Below are positions 27,241 to 36,523 of a stretch of DNA of 64,000 nt, in pieces (the first letter of the stretch is position 1; every line of letters starts with the position of its first letter). Position numbers and translations under genes: made by a program. The notes beneath the pieces were generated by a model. That model searched no databases and was not told the origin of the DNA. It was given only the letters and a program-made list of their open reading frames with translations. The stretch comes from Pseudomonas entomophila (GTDB lineage Bacteria > Pseudomonadota > Gammaproteobacteria > Pseudomonadales > Pseudomonadaceae). The stretch covers positions 124,001 to 188,000 of the forward strand of contig NZ_JARPQB010000015.1 in NCBI RefSeq assembly GCF_029478665.1, written 5' to 3'.

Positions 27241-27568
27241 TCGAGGTGTTCGGCGGGGGGGCTTGCAGTGCTCTGGAGATCGAGCGCCGCCCGCGCGGCG
27301 CTTCGCCGGCAAAGCCGGCTCCTACCGTTTGTTTCGGGCCAGTTATGCCTGTGAAGGTACCGGGGACCGCCTTGTTGGCACGACGCAGTTTCAGCATGGG
27401 CGCTGCCGCCGCTGCGCATGAAGGGAGACAGGCGCCAAAGCGGGCACCACCTCTGGCACAGGCATGACTGGCCCGAAACAGATGTAGGAGCCGGCCTTGC
27501 CGGCGAAGCGCCGCGCGGGCGGCGCTCGATCTCCAGGGCGCTGCAAGCCCCCCGCCGAACACCTCGCA
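27241..27568. repeat. Large inverted repeat (~113-bp arms) containing REP cores
   Basis: The left arm 27241-27353 and right arm 27456-27568 are near-perfect reverse complements, running from CGAGGTGTTCGGCGGGG through GATCGAGCGCCGCCC, a REP core (CGCCGGCAAAGCCGGCTCC) and TTTCGGGCCAGTTATGCCTG. The spacer is about 100 bp. It occupies most of the gap between the adhesin start and the DING-protein gene. A related, more diverged copy is at 32430-32590. Confidence 0.85.
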
Positions 27569-27576
27569 AGGCCAAC

Positions 27577-27612
27577 ACAAAAACCGGCAGTGCCCTACAG
27601 GCCACTGCCGGT
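27577..27612 (-). terminator. Intrinsic terminator of the DING/PstS-like gene
   Basis: Read on the minus strand, the stem ACCGGCAGTG / CACTGCCGGT (10 bp, 10-base loop) is followed by a T-rich TTTTTGTG, the classical rho-independent layout, 33 bp after the stop codon. Confidence 0.8.
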
Positions 27613-27644
27613 TCAAGACCAACGGGCGGTTTCAGCTACCCGTC

Positions 27645-28805
27645 TTACAGGCGGCCAATCCCGTTGCACACCGCGCTGTTGTTGATGTCCAGGCCATCAC
27701 CATAGGTGTTGTCCAGGAACACCTTCTTGATCTCGGCGGCGTAGGTGGCCGGCAGATTGACGAAGGTGTGGGCGGTGATCAGGGTCGACTTGCTGCCGCT
27801 GTACAGGTCGTTCAGGAAACCGCGTACGGCGGTGGCGTCGGCGGCGTCCTTGTAGCACTGACCCACCAGCAGGTTGGTGTAACCCACGATCGGGTAGCCG
27901 GAGGTCGGCACCGGACGGTCACCCGCGGCGGAGCCGAAGGTTGGCACCCACTTGCTCGGCTGGGCACGGTCGGCAAACGTCGCCGGGGCCACGGCGGTGC
28001 CGAGTGCGGTCTGGGCGTTGACGGCGGTCGGCAGCGGCGCGGTGCCAGCGGCTACCGGGTTCTTGCTGACGCGGGCGACCACGGCGTTGTTGCCTGGGTT
28101 GACGTAGTCAGGGCTGATGTAGCCGATGCTGCCATCGGTGGCGTTGACCTGGGTCATGACGTCGCCGCTGCCGGCGACACCTTTCCAGGTGGCAGGCACG
28201 GCAGTGAGCTTGGCGCTGGAGAAGGTGCTGCCGACCTTGAACTGAGTCGGGCAGGAATCGTTCAGGAAGCGGGTCAGCAACTCGGTGGTGCCGCTGCTGC
28301 CGGAACGATAGACGATGGTGATCGGGGTGTTGTCGGCGGTGTTGAGCAACTGGCCCCAGGTGGTGGCCGAACCCGAGAACGCGGCGCACAGCTGGGCACC
28401 GCTCAGCTGCAGGGTGGTGTTGCCGGCTTTCTTGTAGGGAATGGTCACCGAAGTGCCCACCGACGGGATCTGGATCAGCTTGCCCCAGGCACCACCGCGC
28501 GCGGCGTCGGCGGTGTAGTCGTTGATCTCGGTGGCGCTGAGCACCGAGTCGCTGCCGGCGTATTCGACGTTGGCGCCGGCCTGGTTGACCGCACCGCCGT
28601 TGTTGAACAGGAAAGCGGTCTTGCCGCCGCCGCTGCCAACGCCGACGTAGGTGAAACCGGCGGGGAGGATGCCGGCCAGGGCGCCTTTGCCGTTGTACAG
28701 CGGCTCAGGCAAGGTGGCACCGCCACCGACAACGGCGGCCATGGATTGGGCCGAAGCCAGGGTAGCAGCCACCAGGGAGGCGGCGATCACAGTACGCTTA
28801 AACAT
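27645..28805 (-). CDS. DING / PstS-like secreted phosphate-binding protein or phosphatase
   Basis: A 386-residue periplasmic or secreted protein. The start at 28805 follows AGGAG and gives a signal peptide ending MAA near residue 24. The mature start VVGGGATLPEPLYNGKGALA resembles the DING N-terminus (DINGGGATLPQPLY). The PstS-fold phosphate loop region is visible as SDSVLSATE and the second loop as YRSGSSGTTELLTRFL. Related pseudomonad proteins bind phosphate or act as low-molecular-weight alkaline phosphatases, often after type II secretion. Four cysteines could form two disulfides. No pst transporter genes are adjacent. Confidence 0.85.
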   Translation of the reverse strand: MFKRTVIAASLVAATLASAQSMAAVVGGGATLPEPLYNGKGALAGILPAGFTYVGVGSGGGKTAFLFNNGGAVNQAGANVEYAGSDSVLSATEINDYTADAARGGAWGKLIQIPSVGTSVTIPYKKAGNTTLQLSGAQLCAAFSGSATTWGQLLNTADNTPITIVYRSGSSGTTELLTRFLNDSCPTQFKVGSTFSSAKLTAVPATWKGVAGSGDVMTQVNATDGSIGYISPDYVNPGNNAVVARVSKNPVAAGTAPLPTAVNAQTALGTAVAPATFADRAQPSKWVPTFGSAAGDRPVPTSGYPIVGYTNLLVGQCYKDAADATAVRGFLNDLYSGSKSTLITAHTFVNLPATYAAEIKKVFLDNTYGDGLDINNSAVCNGIGRL

Positions 28806-29178
28806 GAAGCAATCTCCTATCGTCGTGTTCATACGTTGAGTGGGTCGCGCATTGCATGGCCACAGGCCGCATACCCCGATCCAGAGGGGCTAAAGGCCTG
28901 TCCACGGGGCCAACATTCGCAGCTTGTGGTGACAGGGAAAGGAAAAAACATCGGGAGTTGCGCGAGGTTTTCCTCGGGTCCATGACACGGGTCGCCGGCT
29001 GTTTTCAAGGGTGTTTCAGGCAAGCGCAGGCACGCCGGGCGTGTCGCCTCCAGAGGATCGCCTCGAGAGACTCGGGAGGTCGGCAAGTCCACAGCGCGAA
29101 GCGAAATTCGTTTACCATCGCCACCTTGTGCAAACCGGTGGTCCGGCACCGAACGAAGTGGCGAAAGGAACCTTGAAG
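28806..29178. other. Intergenic region between divergent genes
   Basis: This 373-bp region must hold the promoters of the DING-like gene (minus) and the small membrane protein (plus). I see no clear Pho box, repeat or RNA gene; AAAGGA at 29164 is the ribosome site of the next gene. Confidence 0.5.
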
Positions 29179-29334
29179 ATGCAGCGAATGATCCAGTTCG
29201 TGGCGGTGGTCGTGGCATGCACGCTCATCGGCGTGGCATGCGAGCACTACGGCGTGAACCAGTACCTGAAATGGCTGTTGATGAGCCTGCCGGCGATTGT
29301 CTGGGTACGCCTGCGCAACCCGGCGAAGCGCTGA
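29179..29334 (+). CDS. Small membrane protein of unknown function
   Basis: A 51-residue protein starting at ATG 29179 after AAAGGA. Residues about 6-22 (FVAVVVACTLIGVAC) are hydrophobic, a second short hydrophobic stretch (LKWLLMSLPAIVWV) follows, and the tail is basic (RLRNPAKR). This suggests one or two inner-membrane helices with a cytoplasmic C-terminus. It lies 3 bp before the next gene, so the two are probably co-transcribed and translationally coupled. Confidence 0.65.
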   Translation: MQRMIQFVAVVVACTLIGVACEHYGVNQYLKWLLMSLPAIVWVRLRNPAKR

Positions 29335-29337
29335 CCC

Positions 29338-29814
29338 ATGCCGCGCCTGTTGAAGCTGCTGTTCCCCGTGCTGGTGCTCGCCGCCCTTGCTGCCTGCGAC
29401 CAGAAACCTTCCCGCGAGGAAAAGATCCTCGCCAACCTGCCGCTTCAGGAAGCCTACGACCACAACATCGAGCGCATGGCCCAACTGCTGTCGATGACCC
29501 ACGCCCAACTGCCTGAAAGCACGATCAAGGAAGTCCTGCGCAAGCACCTGACCGTCGAGGATCAACGCCAGGACCTGTTCAAGCTCTACAGCGAGGCGCA
29601 TTTCAGCGATACCGAGTTCGACCGCATCGTCGAAGTGACCCGCGACCCGGCCAAGGCCAAGGCGCTGGCCGAGACCGACGAAGGCAAGCGCCTGAGCGAC
29701 AAGCTGACCGGTTTCATGCGCGAAAGCGCCAGCGACCCCAAGGTGCAGGCGATCGCCGAGGAACGCATGCAGCAGGTGGAGGACGAACTGAAATCCCTGG
29801 AGCAGGCACCTTGA
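29338..29814 (+). CDS. Small lipoprotein with helical body
   Basis: A 158-residue lipoprotein: signal peptide with lipobox LAAC (Cys20), then a highly charged, predicted helical domain (about residues 25-155) with no recognised motif. It follows the small membrane protein gene by 3 bp. I do not recognise a named family; an envelope-associated role is inferred only from the lipobox. Confidence 0.75.
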   Translation: MPRLLKLLFPVLVLAALAACDQKPSREEKILANLPLQEAYDHNIERMAQLLSMTHAQLPESTIKEVLRKHLTVEDQRQDLFKLYSEAHFSDTEFDRIVEVTRDPAKAKALAETDEGKRLSDKLTGFMRESASDPKVQAIAEERMQQVEDELKSLEQAP

Positions 29815-29916
29815 CCCCACCCAGGCCTTGAAGCGGCACATCCGCCTTTTCCTGCATCGCGTGGCCGCTGATTCCCATGGCCGAATATCACCATTACGCG
29901 TAAGGTTGATCACCTT

Positions 29917-31524
29917 TTGCGCCCGCCAGTGAGACCAGGATTGCCACACGCCAAGCACGGACTGCGCCTGGACCTGCGCACGCTCATCTTCGTTCTCTGC
30001 GCCCTCACCGCCTTGGTGATGCTGTTGACCAGCTATTTCGCCAGTTTTCAGGTGCAGCGCCAGTTGCTGATCGACCACTCGCTGGAAGCCAACCGTGTGT
30101 ATGCCGCCAAGCTGGCGGCGATCACCGAGACTTTCCTGGGCAACGCCCTGCAACAGCTGGCCTTCAGCGCCGACGTGCAGGGTCGCCAACTGGCTGACAG
30201 CGCCGCCTTGCAAGCGGAGACCGATCGCGTGCTGCACCAGAGCAACGCCTTCAATTCCACGTTCCTGATCGATGCCCAGGGCACCCTGCGGGCGATCTCG
30301 CCGGCCCCGCTGCGCCACCTCGTCGGCACCCTGTCCACCTCGCCCGGCGCCCAGGAGGCGCTGCGCGAACGCCGCACGCTGGTGTCGACGGCCTTTCTGT
30401 CAGCCGCCAACAACCTGGTGGTGGTGCTGTCGCAACCGATCTACGATGCCAACGGCCAGTACCTGGGCTATGTTGGTGGCAGCCTCTACCTGCGCGAGCA
30501 CAACATCCTCACCAGCCTGCTGGGCGAGCACTACTACCAGGATGGCTCCTACCTCTATGTGGTCGACCGCAACCGTCGCCTGCTGTATCACCCCGAGACA
30601 GGGCGCGTGGGCACGCAGGTGACCGGCAACACGCTGGTCGACCAGCTGGGCGAATTGCACGAAGGCACACGCCGGGTCGTCAACAGCCAGGGCGTGGAAA
30701 TGCTCGTCGGCTTCGCCACGGTGCCCAGCACCGGCTGGGGCGTGGTGGCGCAGCAGCCACTGACGGCGACGGTCGCCCCGCTACGCCACCTGGTGCTCAG
30801 CGTGGTCGGTATTTCCGCGCCACTGGCGTTGCTCGGTTGCCTGCTGCTGTGGTGGCTGGCGCTGGTCATCGTGCGCCCGCTGTGGCAACTGGCCGCGGCG
30901 GCCCGCGGCCTGGACCGCGCCGGCACCGCCGAGCGCATTCACCGGGTGCGCGCCTGGTATTTCGAGGCCGCCGAGCTCAAGCGCGCCCTGCTGTTCGGCC
31001 TCAACCTGCTGCAGGAGCGCATCGGCCGGCTCAACCGCGATGCCCAGACCGATCCGCTGACCGGGCTGGTCAATCGCCGGGGGCTGGAGTTCGCCTTGTC
31101 GCTGCTGCAGGCCGAAGGGCGCGATTTTTCCGCCATCGTGCTCGATGTGGATCATTTCAAGCGGGTCAACGATGGCCATGGGCATGAAGTCGGCGACGCC
31201 GTGCTGCGCCGCCTGGCCGAATTGATGCGCGGGGCCTGTCGCGAAGGCGATGTGCTGTGCCGGACCGGGGGCGAGGAGTTCCTGATGCTGCTGCCGGGCG
31301 CCAGCCTGGAGGCGGCCGTGACCGTGGCTGAACGCCTGCGGCTGGCGGTGCAGAACACCGCCATCGCGCCGGTGGGCGGGATCACCGTTTCCCTCGGCGT
31401 CGCCCGCTGGCGAGCCGTGCCCGACAGCGAGCCGGGCGCTACCCTCAAAGAAGCCGACCGGGCGTTGTACCAGGCCAAGCGCGCGGGTCGCAACCGGGTT
31501 TGCAGCCTTCAGAACGAACGCTGA
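29917..31524 (+). CDS. Membrane diguanylate cyclase with periplasmic sensor
   Basis: A 535-residue c-di-GMP synthase. One membrane helix lies near residues 22-40, a dCACHE-like periplasmic sensor at about 45-280, a second helix at about 288-315, a HAMP-like linker, then GGDEF at about 370-530. The active site is GGEEF, and RxxD (REGD) sits five residues before it, so product-inhibition I-site residues are present. The start is uncertain: TTG 29917 follows TAAGG, with in-frame GTG 29929 and TTG 29941 as alternatives. The sensed ligand is unknown. Confidence 0.88.
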   Translation: MRPPVRPGLPHAKHGLRLDLRTLIFVLCALTALVMLLTSYFASFQVQRQLLIDHSLEANRVYAAKLAAITETFLGNALQQLAFSADVQGRQLADSAALQAETDRVLHQSNAFNSTFLIDAQGTLRAISPAPLRHLVGTLSTSPGAQEALRERRTLVSTAFLSAANNLVVVLSQPIYDANGQYLGYVGGSLYLREHNILTSLLGEHYYQDGSYLYVVDRNRRLLYHPETGRVGTQVTGNTLVDQLGELHEGTRRVVNSQGVEMLVGFATVPSTGWGVVAQQPLTATVAPLRHLVLSVVGISAPLALLGCLLLWWLALVIVRPLWQLAAAARGLDRAGTAERIHRVRAWYFEAAELKRALLFGLNLLQERIGRLNRDAQTDPLTGLVNRRGLEFALSLLQAEGRDFSAIVLDVDHFKRVNDGHGHEVGDAVLRRLAELMRGACREGDVLCRTGGEEFLMLLPGASLEAAVTVAERLRLAVQNTAIAPVGGITVSLGVARWRAVPDSEPGATLKEADRALYQAKRAGRNRVCSLQNER

Positions 31525-31588
31525 GCCGCTGTGGGGGTGGGCTCACCTGATCGGCGGCAGGTGACATGTAACAAGCCTTGTCTTAAAA

Positions 31589-31606
31589 CTGTCATGTCAT
31601 GGTCAT
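31589..31606 (+). promoter_or_regulatory. Possible Pho box upstream of the ParA-like gene
   Basis: CTGTCAT, four bases, then TGGTCAT: two 7-base half sites with the 11-bp periodicity of a PhoB box (CTGTCAT-N4-CTGTCAT), 12 of 14 positions matching. It lies 45 bp before the start codon of the ParA-like gene. No experimental support is visible. Confidence 0.35.
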
Positions 31607-31650
31607 AGGATTGACCTCGAACTGACATTTTCCTTCAAGGATGACCCACC

Positions 31651-32427
31651 ATGCGCCGTGTCGTGTTCAACCAGAAAGGCGGAGTCGGCAAGTCCAGCAT
31701 CGCCTGTAACCTCGCCGCCGCCAGTGCCGCCGAAGGCTACCGCACCTTGCTGGTGGACCTCGATCCACAGGCCAACGCCACCTGCTACCTGACCGGCCTC
31801 ACGCTCGACGCCATCCCCGCCGGCATCGCCGATTTCTTCCGCCAGACCCTCGCCCCAGACCCCGCCACCGGCAAGAAGCACCGCGTGGCCATCACCGAAA
31901 CCCGCTACGACAACCTGCACCTGGTCACCGCCAGCCCGGACCTGGCCGGCCTGCTGGGCAAGCTGGAAAGCAAGTTCAAGATCAACAAGCTGCGCAAGCT
32001 GCTGGTGACGTTGTCGGCGGACTACGAACGGATCTATATCGACACGCCGCCCGCGCTGAACTTCTACACCATCAGCGCCCTGGTGGCCGCCGAACGCCTG
32101 TTGATTCCCTACGACTGCGACAGTTTCTCGCGCCAGGCCCTGCACGCGGTGATGGCCGAGGTAGAAGCGCTGCGCCATGACCACGATGCCGCGCTCGAAG
32201 TCGAAGGTATCGTGGTCAACCAGTTCACCGCGCGCACCGCGCTGCACCAGGCCCTGGTGGATCAGTTGCGTGGCGAAGGGCTGCCGGTACTGCCGGTGTA
32301 CCTGAGCAGTTCGATCAAGATGCGCGAGTCCCACGAAGCGGCGACGCCACTGGTGCACCTGGCGCCTCGGCACCGGCTGGCGCAGGAGTTCGTCGAATTG
32401 CTGGATGTGCTGGAGCGGGCGGCCTGA
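31651..32427 (+). CDS. Orphan ParA/MinD-family ATPase
   Basis: A 258-residue cytoplasmic ATPase of the deviant-Walker class. The P-loop KGGVGKSS is at residues 10-17 (after FNQ), the second box DLDPQANAT follows near 41, and IDTPPALNF near 130. Such proteins position plasmids, chromosomes, chemoreceptor arrays or cellulose machinery. No ParB, che or bcs partner lies nearby, so its cargo is unknown. It stands alone downstream of the diguanylate cyclase. Confidence 0.88.
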   Translation: MRRVVFNQKGGVGKSSIACNLAAASAAEGYRTLLVDLDPQANATCYLTGLTLDAIPAGIADFFRQTLAPDPATGKKHRVAITETRYDNLHLVTASPDLAGLLGKLESKFKINKLRKLLVTLSADYERIYIDTPPALNFYTISALVAAERLLIPYDCDSFSRQALHAVMAEVEALRHDHDAALEVEGIVVNQFTARTALHQALVDQLRGEGLPVLPVYLSSSIKMRESHEAATPLVHLAPRHRLAQEFVELLDVLERAA

Positions 32428-32429
32428 GA

Positions 32430-32590
32430 GCCTGCGATCGAGCGCCGCCCGCGCGGCGCATCGCGGATGACCGCAGGCGCGGCACGTTGCAATCGATGTA
32501 GGAGCGGATTCATCCGCGATGCGCCGCACAGGCGGCGCTCGATCTCATGGGCGCGGAAACCCTCCCGGCGAACACCTTGAAAAGGCCAGG
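32430..32590. repeat. Diverged copy of the large REP-containing inverted repeat
   Basis: GATCGAGCGCCGCCCGCGCG at 32436 faces GCGCCGCACAGGCGGCGCTC near 32521, with a REP core (GTAGGAGCGGATTCATCCGC) between. The right side continues CGATCTCATGGGCGC...CCGGCGAACACCT, matching the outer part of the palindrome at 27241-27568. It fills the gap before glcD. Confidence 0.7.
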
Positions 32591-32678
32591 ATTCGTCAAT
32601 CCAAAACTCGACGAAATCGCTTTTCGCGCCCAGTCTGCTGGGGTGACCAGCAACGACAGGAAGCCACCGAGCGAGCCC

Positions 32679-34178
32679 ATGAACATCCTCTACGACGAGC
32701 GCATCGACGGGCCATTGCCCAGCGTGGACAAGGCCGCGCTGTTGGCCGCCCTGCGCGACGCCCTGCCCGACCTGGACATCCTCCACCGCGTCGAAGACCT
32801 CAAGCCCTACGAGTGCGACGGCCTCTCGGCCTACCGCACGGTACCGCTGCTGGTGGTACTGCCCGAACGCCTCGACCAGGTGCAGGCACTGTTGCGCCTA
32901 TGCCACCAGCGCGGCGTGCCGGTGGTCGCACGCGGTGCCGGCACCGGCTTGTCCGGTGGCGCGCTGCCCCTGAGCCAGGGCATCCTGCTGGTGATGGCGC
33001 GCTTCAACCGCATTCTCGAAATCAACCCCCAGGGCCGCTTCGCCCGCCTCCAGCCGGGCGTGCGCAACCTGGCGATCACCCAGGCGGCGGCACCGTTCGG
33101 GTTGTACTACGCCCCCGACCCGTCCTCGCAGATCGCCTGCTCGATCGGCGGCAACGTCGCCGAGAACGCCGGTGGCGTGCATTGCCTGAAATACGGCCTG
33201 ACCGTGCACAACCTGCTCAAGGTCGAGATCCTCACGGTCGAAGGCGAGCGCCTGGTGCTCGGCGGCGACACCCTGGACAGCCCGGGCTTCGACCTGCTGG
33301 CGCTGTTCACCGGTTCAGAAGGCCTGCTCGGAATCGTCACCGAAGTGACCGTCAAGCTGCTGCCCAGGCCACAGGTGGCGCGGGTGCTGCTGGCCAGTTT
33401 CGACGATGTCGGCCAGGCCGGCCGCGCGGTGGCCGAGATCATCGCCGCCGGGATCATCCCCGGCGGCCTGGAGATGATGGACAGCCTGGCGATCCGCGCC
33501 GCCGAGGACTTCATCCACGCCGGCTACCCGGTGGATGCCGCGGCGATCCTGCTGTGCGAGCTGGACGGCGTCGAGGCCGACGTGCAGGACGACTGTGCCC
33601 GGGTCGACGCCGTGCTGCGCGCCGCCGGCGCCCGCGAGGTGCGCCTGGCCTGCGATGAAGCCGAGCGCGTGCGCTTCTGGGCCGGGCGCAAGAACGCCTT
33701 CCCGGCGGTGGGCCGGATTTCGCCGGACTACTACTGCATGGACGGCACCATCCCGCGCCGCGAACTGGCAAGGGTGCTGCAAGGCATCGCCGCGCTCTCC
33801 CGCGAATATGGGTTGCGGGTGGCCAATGTGTTCCACGCCGGCGACGGCAACATGCACCCGCTGATCCTGTTCGACGCCAACCTGCCCGGCGAGCTCGAGC
33901 GGGCCGAAGCCCTTGGCGGGCGAATCCTCGAGCTGTGCGTGGCGGTGGGCGGCAGCATCACCGGCGAGCACGGTGTGGGCCGCGAGAAGATCAACCAGAT
34001 GTGCGCGCAGTTCAACGCCGATGAAATCACCCTGTTCCAGGGGGTCAAGGCGGCCTTCGACCCCCATGGCCTGCTCAACCCCGGCAAGAACATCCCCACC
34101 CTGCACCGCTGCGCCGAGTTCGGCGCCCTGCACGTGCACCATGGGCATCTGCCCTTCCCTGACCTGGAGCGGTTCTGA
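32679..34178 (+). CDS. glcD: Glycolate oxidase subunit GlcD
   Basis: FAD-linked catalytic subunit of glycolate oxidase (glycolate to glyoxylate), 499 residues, the usual length. The FAD-binding PCMH region includes RGAGTGLSGGALP near residues 85-97 and SIGGNVAENAGG near 152-163; the C-terminal oxidase half has NVFHAGDGNMHPL and GSITGEHGVGREK with metal and substrate histidines. ATG 32679 is the family start; the open frame upstream reads through REP-like sequence. The stop overlaps the glcE start by one base (TGATG), so translation is coupled. Confidence 0.96.
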   Translation: MNILYDERIDGPLPSVDKAALLAALRDALPDLDILHRVEDLKPYECDGLSAYRTVPLLVVLPERLDQVQALLRLCHQRGVPVVARGAGTGLSGGALPLSQGILLVMARFNRILEINPQGRFARLQPGVRNLAITQAAAPFGLYYAPDPSSQIACSIGGNVAENAGGVHCLKYGLTVHNLLKVEILTVEGERLVLGGDTLDSPGFDLLALFTGSEGLLGIVTEVTVKLLPRPQVARVLLASFDDVGQAGRAVAEIIAAGIIPGGLEMMDSLAIRAAEDFIHAGYPVDAAAILLCELDGVEADVQDDCARVDAVLRAAGAREVRLACDEAERVRFWAGRKNAFPAVGRISPDYYCMDGTIPRRELARVLQGIAALSREYGLRVANVFHAGDGNMHPLILFDANLPGELERAEALGGRILELCVAVGGSITGEHGVGREKINQMCAQFNADEITLFQGVKAAFDPHGLLNPGKNIPTLHRCAEFGALHVHHGHLPFPDLERF

Positions 34179-35230
34179 TGAGCATGGACCGCGACATCAG
34201 CCAGGACCTGCTGGCACAGGTCAACCAGGCGCTGAACCAGGGCAGCGCACTGCGCATCCAGGGGGGCAACAGCAAAGCCAGGCTCGGCCGCCCGGTCGAC
34301 GGCGAGGTGATCGATACCCGCGGCCACCGTGGCATCGTCAGCTACGACCCGACCGAACTGGTGCTGACCGCCCGTGCCGGCACGCCGCTGCACGACATCG
34401 AGGCCACCTTGCAGGCGGCCGGGCAGATGCTGCCCAGCGAACCCCCGCACCTGGGGCCCCACGCCACCCTCGGCGGCATGGTTGCGGCAGGCTTGTCGGG
34501 GCCTCGCCGCCCTTGGGCCGGCGCGGTACGCGACCACGTGCTGGGCACGCGCCTGATCACGGGCCACGGCAAGCTGCTGCGTTTTGGCGGTGAGGTGATG
34601 AAGAACGTCGCAGGCTTCGATGTCTCACGCCTGATGGCCGGCAGTTTCGGCTGCCTCGGGCTGATCACCGAAGTGTCGCTGAAGGTACTGCCCCGCCCGC
34701 GCCAATGCCTCAGCCTGCGCCTGCAGTTGCCGCTGCGCCAGGCCCTGGCCGAACTGGCCGAATGGGGTCAACAACCCTTGCCGATCAGCGCCGCCTGCCA
34801 TGACGGCGAGGCGCTCTACTTGCGCCTCGAAGGCGGTGAAGGGTCCGTGCGCTCGGCCCGCGAACGCCTGGGCGGCGATGAGGTGAACAATGGTTTCTGG
34901 CGCGACCTGCGCGAACAGCGCCTGGCGTTCTTCCAGGCTCCGGCGCCGCTCTGGCGGCTGTCGCTGCCCAACGCCACGCCCGAATTCGAGCTGCCCGGGC
35001 AGCAATTGCTCGACTGGGGAGGCGCCCAGCGCTGGCTGACGTCCGATGCGCCGGCGGCGGTCATTCGCGCGCAGGTAGCGCGGTTCGGTGGCCATGCCAC
35101 CGCCTACGCCCCCGGTGACGACAGTGCCGCCCCGCTGCCCGCGGCATTGATGCGCTACCACCAGGCGCTGAAACGGCAACTCGACCCCCGGGGCATCTTC
35201 AACCCTGGGCGTCTGTACCCGGACCTGTGA
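34178..35230 (+). CDS. glcE: Glycolate oxidase subunit GlcE
   Basis: A 350-residue FAD-binding subunit of the GlcDEF complex. The N-terminal FAD domain shows RIQGGNSKARLGRP near residues 23-36 and PHLGPHATLGGMVAAGLSG near 89-107, a shortened PCMH fold. The C-terminal half lacks the GlcD oxidase motifs, as expected. It starts within the glcD stop codon and ends 9 bp before glcF. Confidence 0.95.
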   Translation: MSMDRDISQDLLAQVNQALNQGSALRIQGGNSKARLGRPVDGEVIDTRGHRGIVSYDPTELVLTARAGTPLHDIEATLQAAGQMLPSEPPHLGPHATLGGMVAAGLSGPRRPWAGAVRDHVLGTRLITGHGKLLRFGGEVMKNVAGFDVSRLMAGSFGCLGLITEVSLKVLPRPRQCLSLRLQLPLRQALAELAEWGQQPLPISAACHDGEALYLRLEGGEGSVRSARERLGGDEVNNGFWRDLREQRLAFFQAPAPLWRLSLPNATPEFELPGQQLLDWGGAQRWLTSDAPAAVIRAQVARFGGHATAYAPGDDSAAPLPAALMRYHQALKRQLDPRGIFNPGRLYPDL

Positions 35231-35239
35231 GGCCACGCC

Positions 35240-36475
35240 ATGCAAACCCACCTGAGCGATGCCGCCCGGCAACTGCCCCGTGGCGAAGAAGCCGAAAGCA
35301 TCCTGCGCAGTTGCGTGCACTGCGGCTTCTGCACGGCCACCTGCCCCACCTACCAGTTGCTCGGCGACGAGCTCGATGGGCCGCGTGGGCGCATCTACCT
35401 GATCAAGCAGGTGCTCGAAGGCGAGCCGGTCACCGCCAGCACCCAGCTGCACCTGGACCGCTGCCTGAGTTGCCGCAACTGCGAGACGACCTGCCCATCC
35501 GGGGTGAAGTACCACGACCTGCTCGATATCGGCCGTGCCGTGGTCGACCGGCAGGTGCCACGCCCCCTCGGCCAGCGCCTGTTGCGTGGCGTGCTGCGCG
35601 CAGTGGTGCCTCGCCCGGCTGCGTTCAAGGCGCTGATGCGCGCCAGCCAGGCCTTGCGCCCGCTACTGCCAGCCGAGCTCGAGGCCAAACTGCCCGCCGT
35701 GATCGATGCGCCAAGGCAACGCCCACCCGTGCGCCACAGCCGCCGCGTGTTGCTGCTCGAAGGTTGCGTCCAGCAGGCCTTGTCACCCAGCACCAACGCT
35801 GCCGCCGCGCGCCTGCTCGACCGCTTGGGCATCAGTGTCGAGCCCGCCCGCGAGGCCGGTTGCTGCGGTGCGGTGGACTATCACCTGGATGCCCAGGCGC
35901 AGGGACTGCAACGCGCCCGGAACAATATCGACGCCTGGTGGCCCGCCATCGAGGCCGGCGCCGAAGCCATCGTGCAGACCGCCAGCGGCTGCGGCGCCTT
36001 TGTGCGCGACTACGGGCACCTGCTGGAGAATGATCCGCGCTATGCCGCCAAGGCGGCGCGGGTCAGTGCGCTGTCCCGCGACCTGGTGCAAGTGCTGCAG
36101 GCCGAGCCCCTGGAGCACCTTGGCCTGTGCGCCGAACAGCGCCTGGCCTTCCACTGCCCCTGCACCCTGCAGCACGCCCTCAAGCTGGGTGGCGCGGTGG
36201 AAAGCCTGCTGGCCCGCTTCGGCTTTCACCTCACCCCAGTGCCCGATAGCCACCTGTGCTGCGGTTCGGCGGGCACCTATTCGCTGACCCAGCCGGCCCT
36301 GGCGCGCCAACTGCGCGACAACCGCCTCGCTGCCCTGGAAAGCGGCAAGCCCGAAGTCATCGCCACTGCCAATATCGGCTGCCAGCTGCACCTGGACGGG
36401 GCCGGGCGCACGCCCGTGCGGCACTGGATCGAAATCGTCGAGGCCGCCCTCGACCCGGAGGCAACCCATGCGTAG
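35240..36475 (+). CDS. glcF: Glycolate oxidase iron-sulfur subunit GlcF
   Basis: A 411-residue electron-transfer subunit passing electrons from flavin towards the quinone pool. Two 4Fe-4S motifs are visible, CVHCGFCTATCP near residues 29-40 and CLSCRNCETTCP near 78-89, each C-x2-C-x2-C-x3-CP. Two C-terminal CCG-type cysteine-rich domains follow (EAGCCGAVDYH, LCCGSAGTYS). It is the last intact gene of the glc operon; the following glcG is reduced to a fragment. Confidence 0.95.
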   Translation: MQTHLSDAARQLPRGEEAESILRSCVHCGFCTATCPTYQLLGDELDGPRGRIYLIKQVLEGEPVTASTQLHLDRCLSCRNCETTCPSGVKYHDLLDIGRAVVDRQVPRPLGQRLLRGVLRAVVPRPAAFKALMRASQALRPLLPAELEAKLPAVIDAPRQRPPVRHSRRVLLLEGCVQQALSPSTNAAAARLLDRLGISVEPAREAGCCGAVDYHLDAQAQGLQRARNNIDAWWPAIEAGAEAIVQTASGCGAFVRDYGHLLENDPRYAAKAARVSALSRDLVQVLQAEPLEHLGLCAEQRLAFHCPCTLQHALKLGGAVESLLARFGFHLTPVPDSHLCCGSAGTYSLTQPALARQLRDNRLAALESGKPEVIATANIGCQLHLDGAGRTPVRHWIEIVEAALDPEATHA

Positions 36476-36523
36476 CGCGCCCGCCTGCTCGTCGCCGCCC
36501 GCCACGAAACCCTGGCCCTGTAG
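36466..36523 (+). pseudogene. glcG: Truncated remnant of glcG
   Basis: Immediately after glcF an ATG (36469) is followed, one frame off, by ARLLVAARHETLAL and then a TAG that is the first base triplet of a REP element. The text resembles the N-terminal helix of GlcG (RLLxAARxEALA), the heme-binding-family gene that follows glcF in related pseudomonads. About 120 codons are missing, and an internal deletion has shifted the frame. Identification rests on position plus 14 residues. Confidence 0.5.

Noticed and set aside
17581..27354. Very long plus-strand open frames (2,251 and 983 codons) opposite the giant adhesin gene
   Set aside because: They are mirror frames produced by G+C-rich third positions. 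The products are Q/A/G/R-rich low-complexity text with no signal peptide, domain or ribosome site, while the minus strand encodes a coherent TpsA protein.
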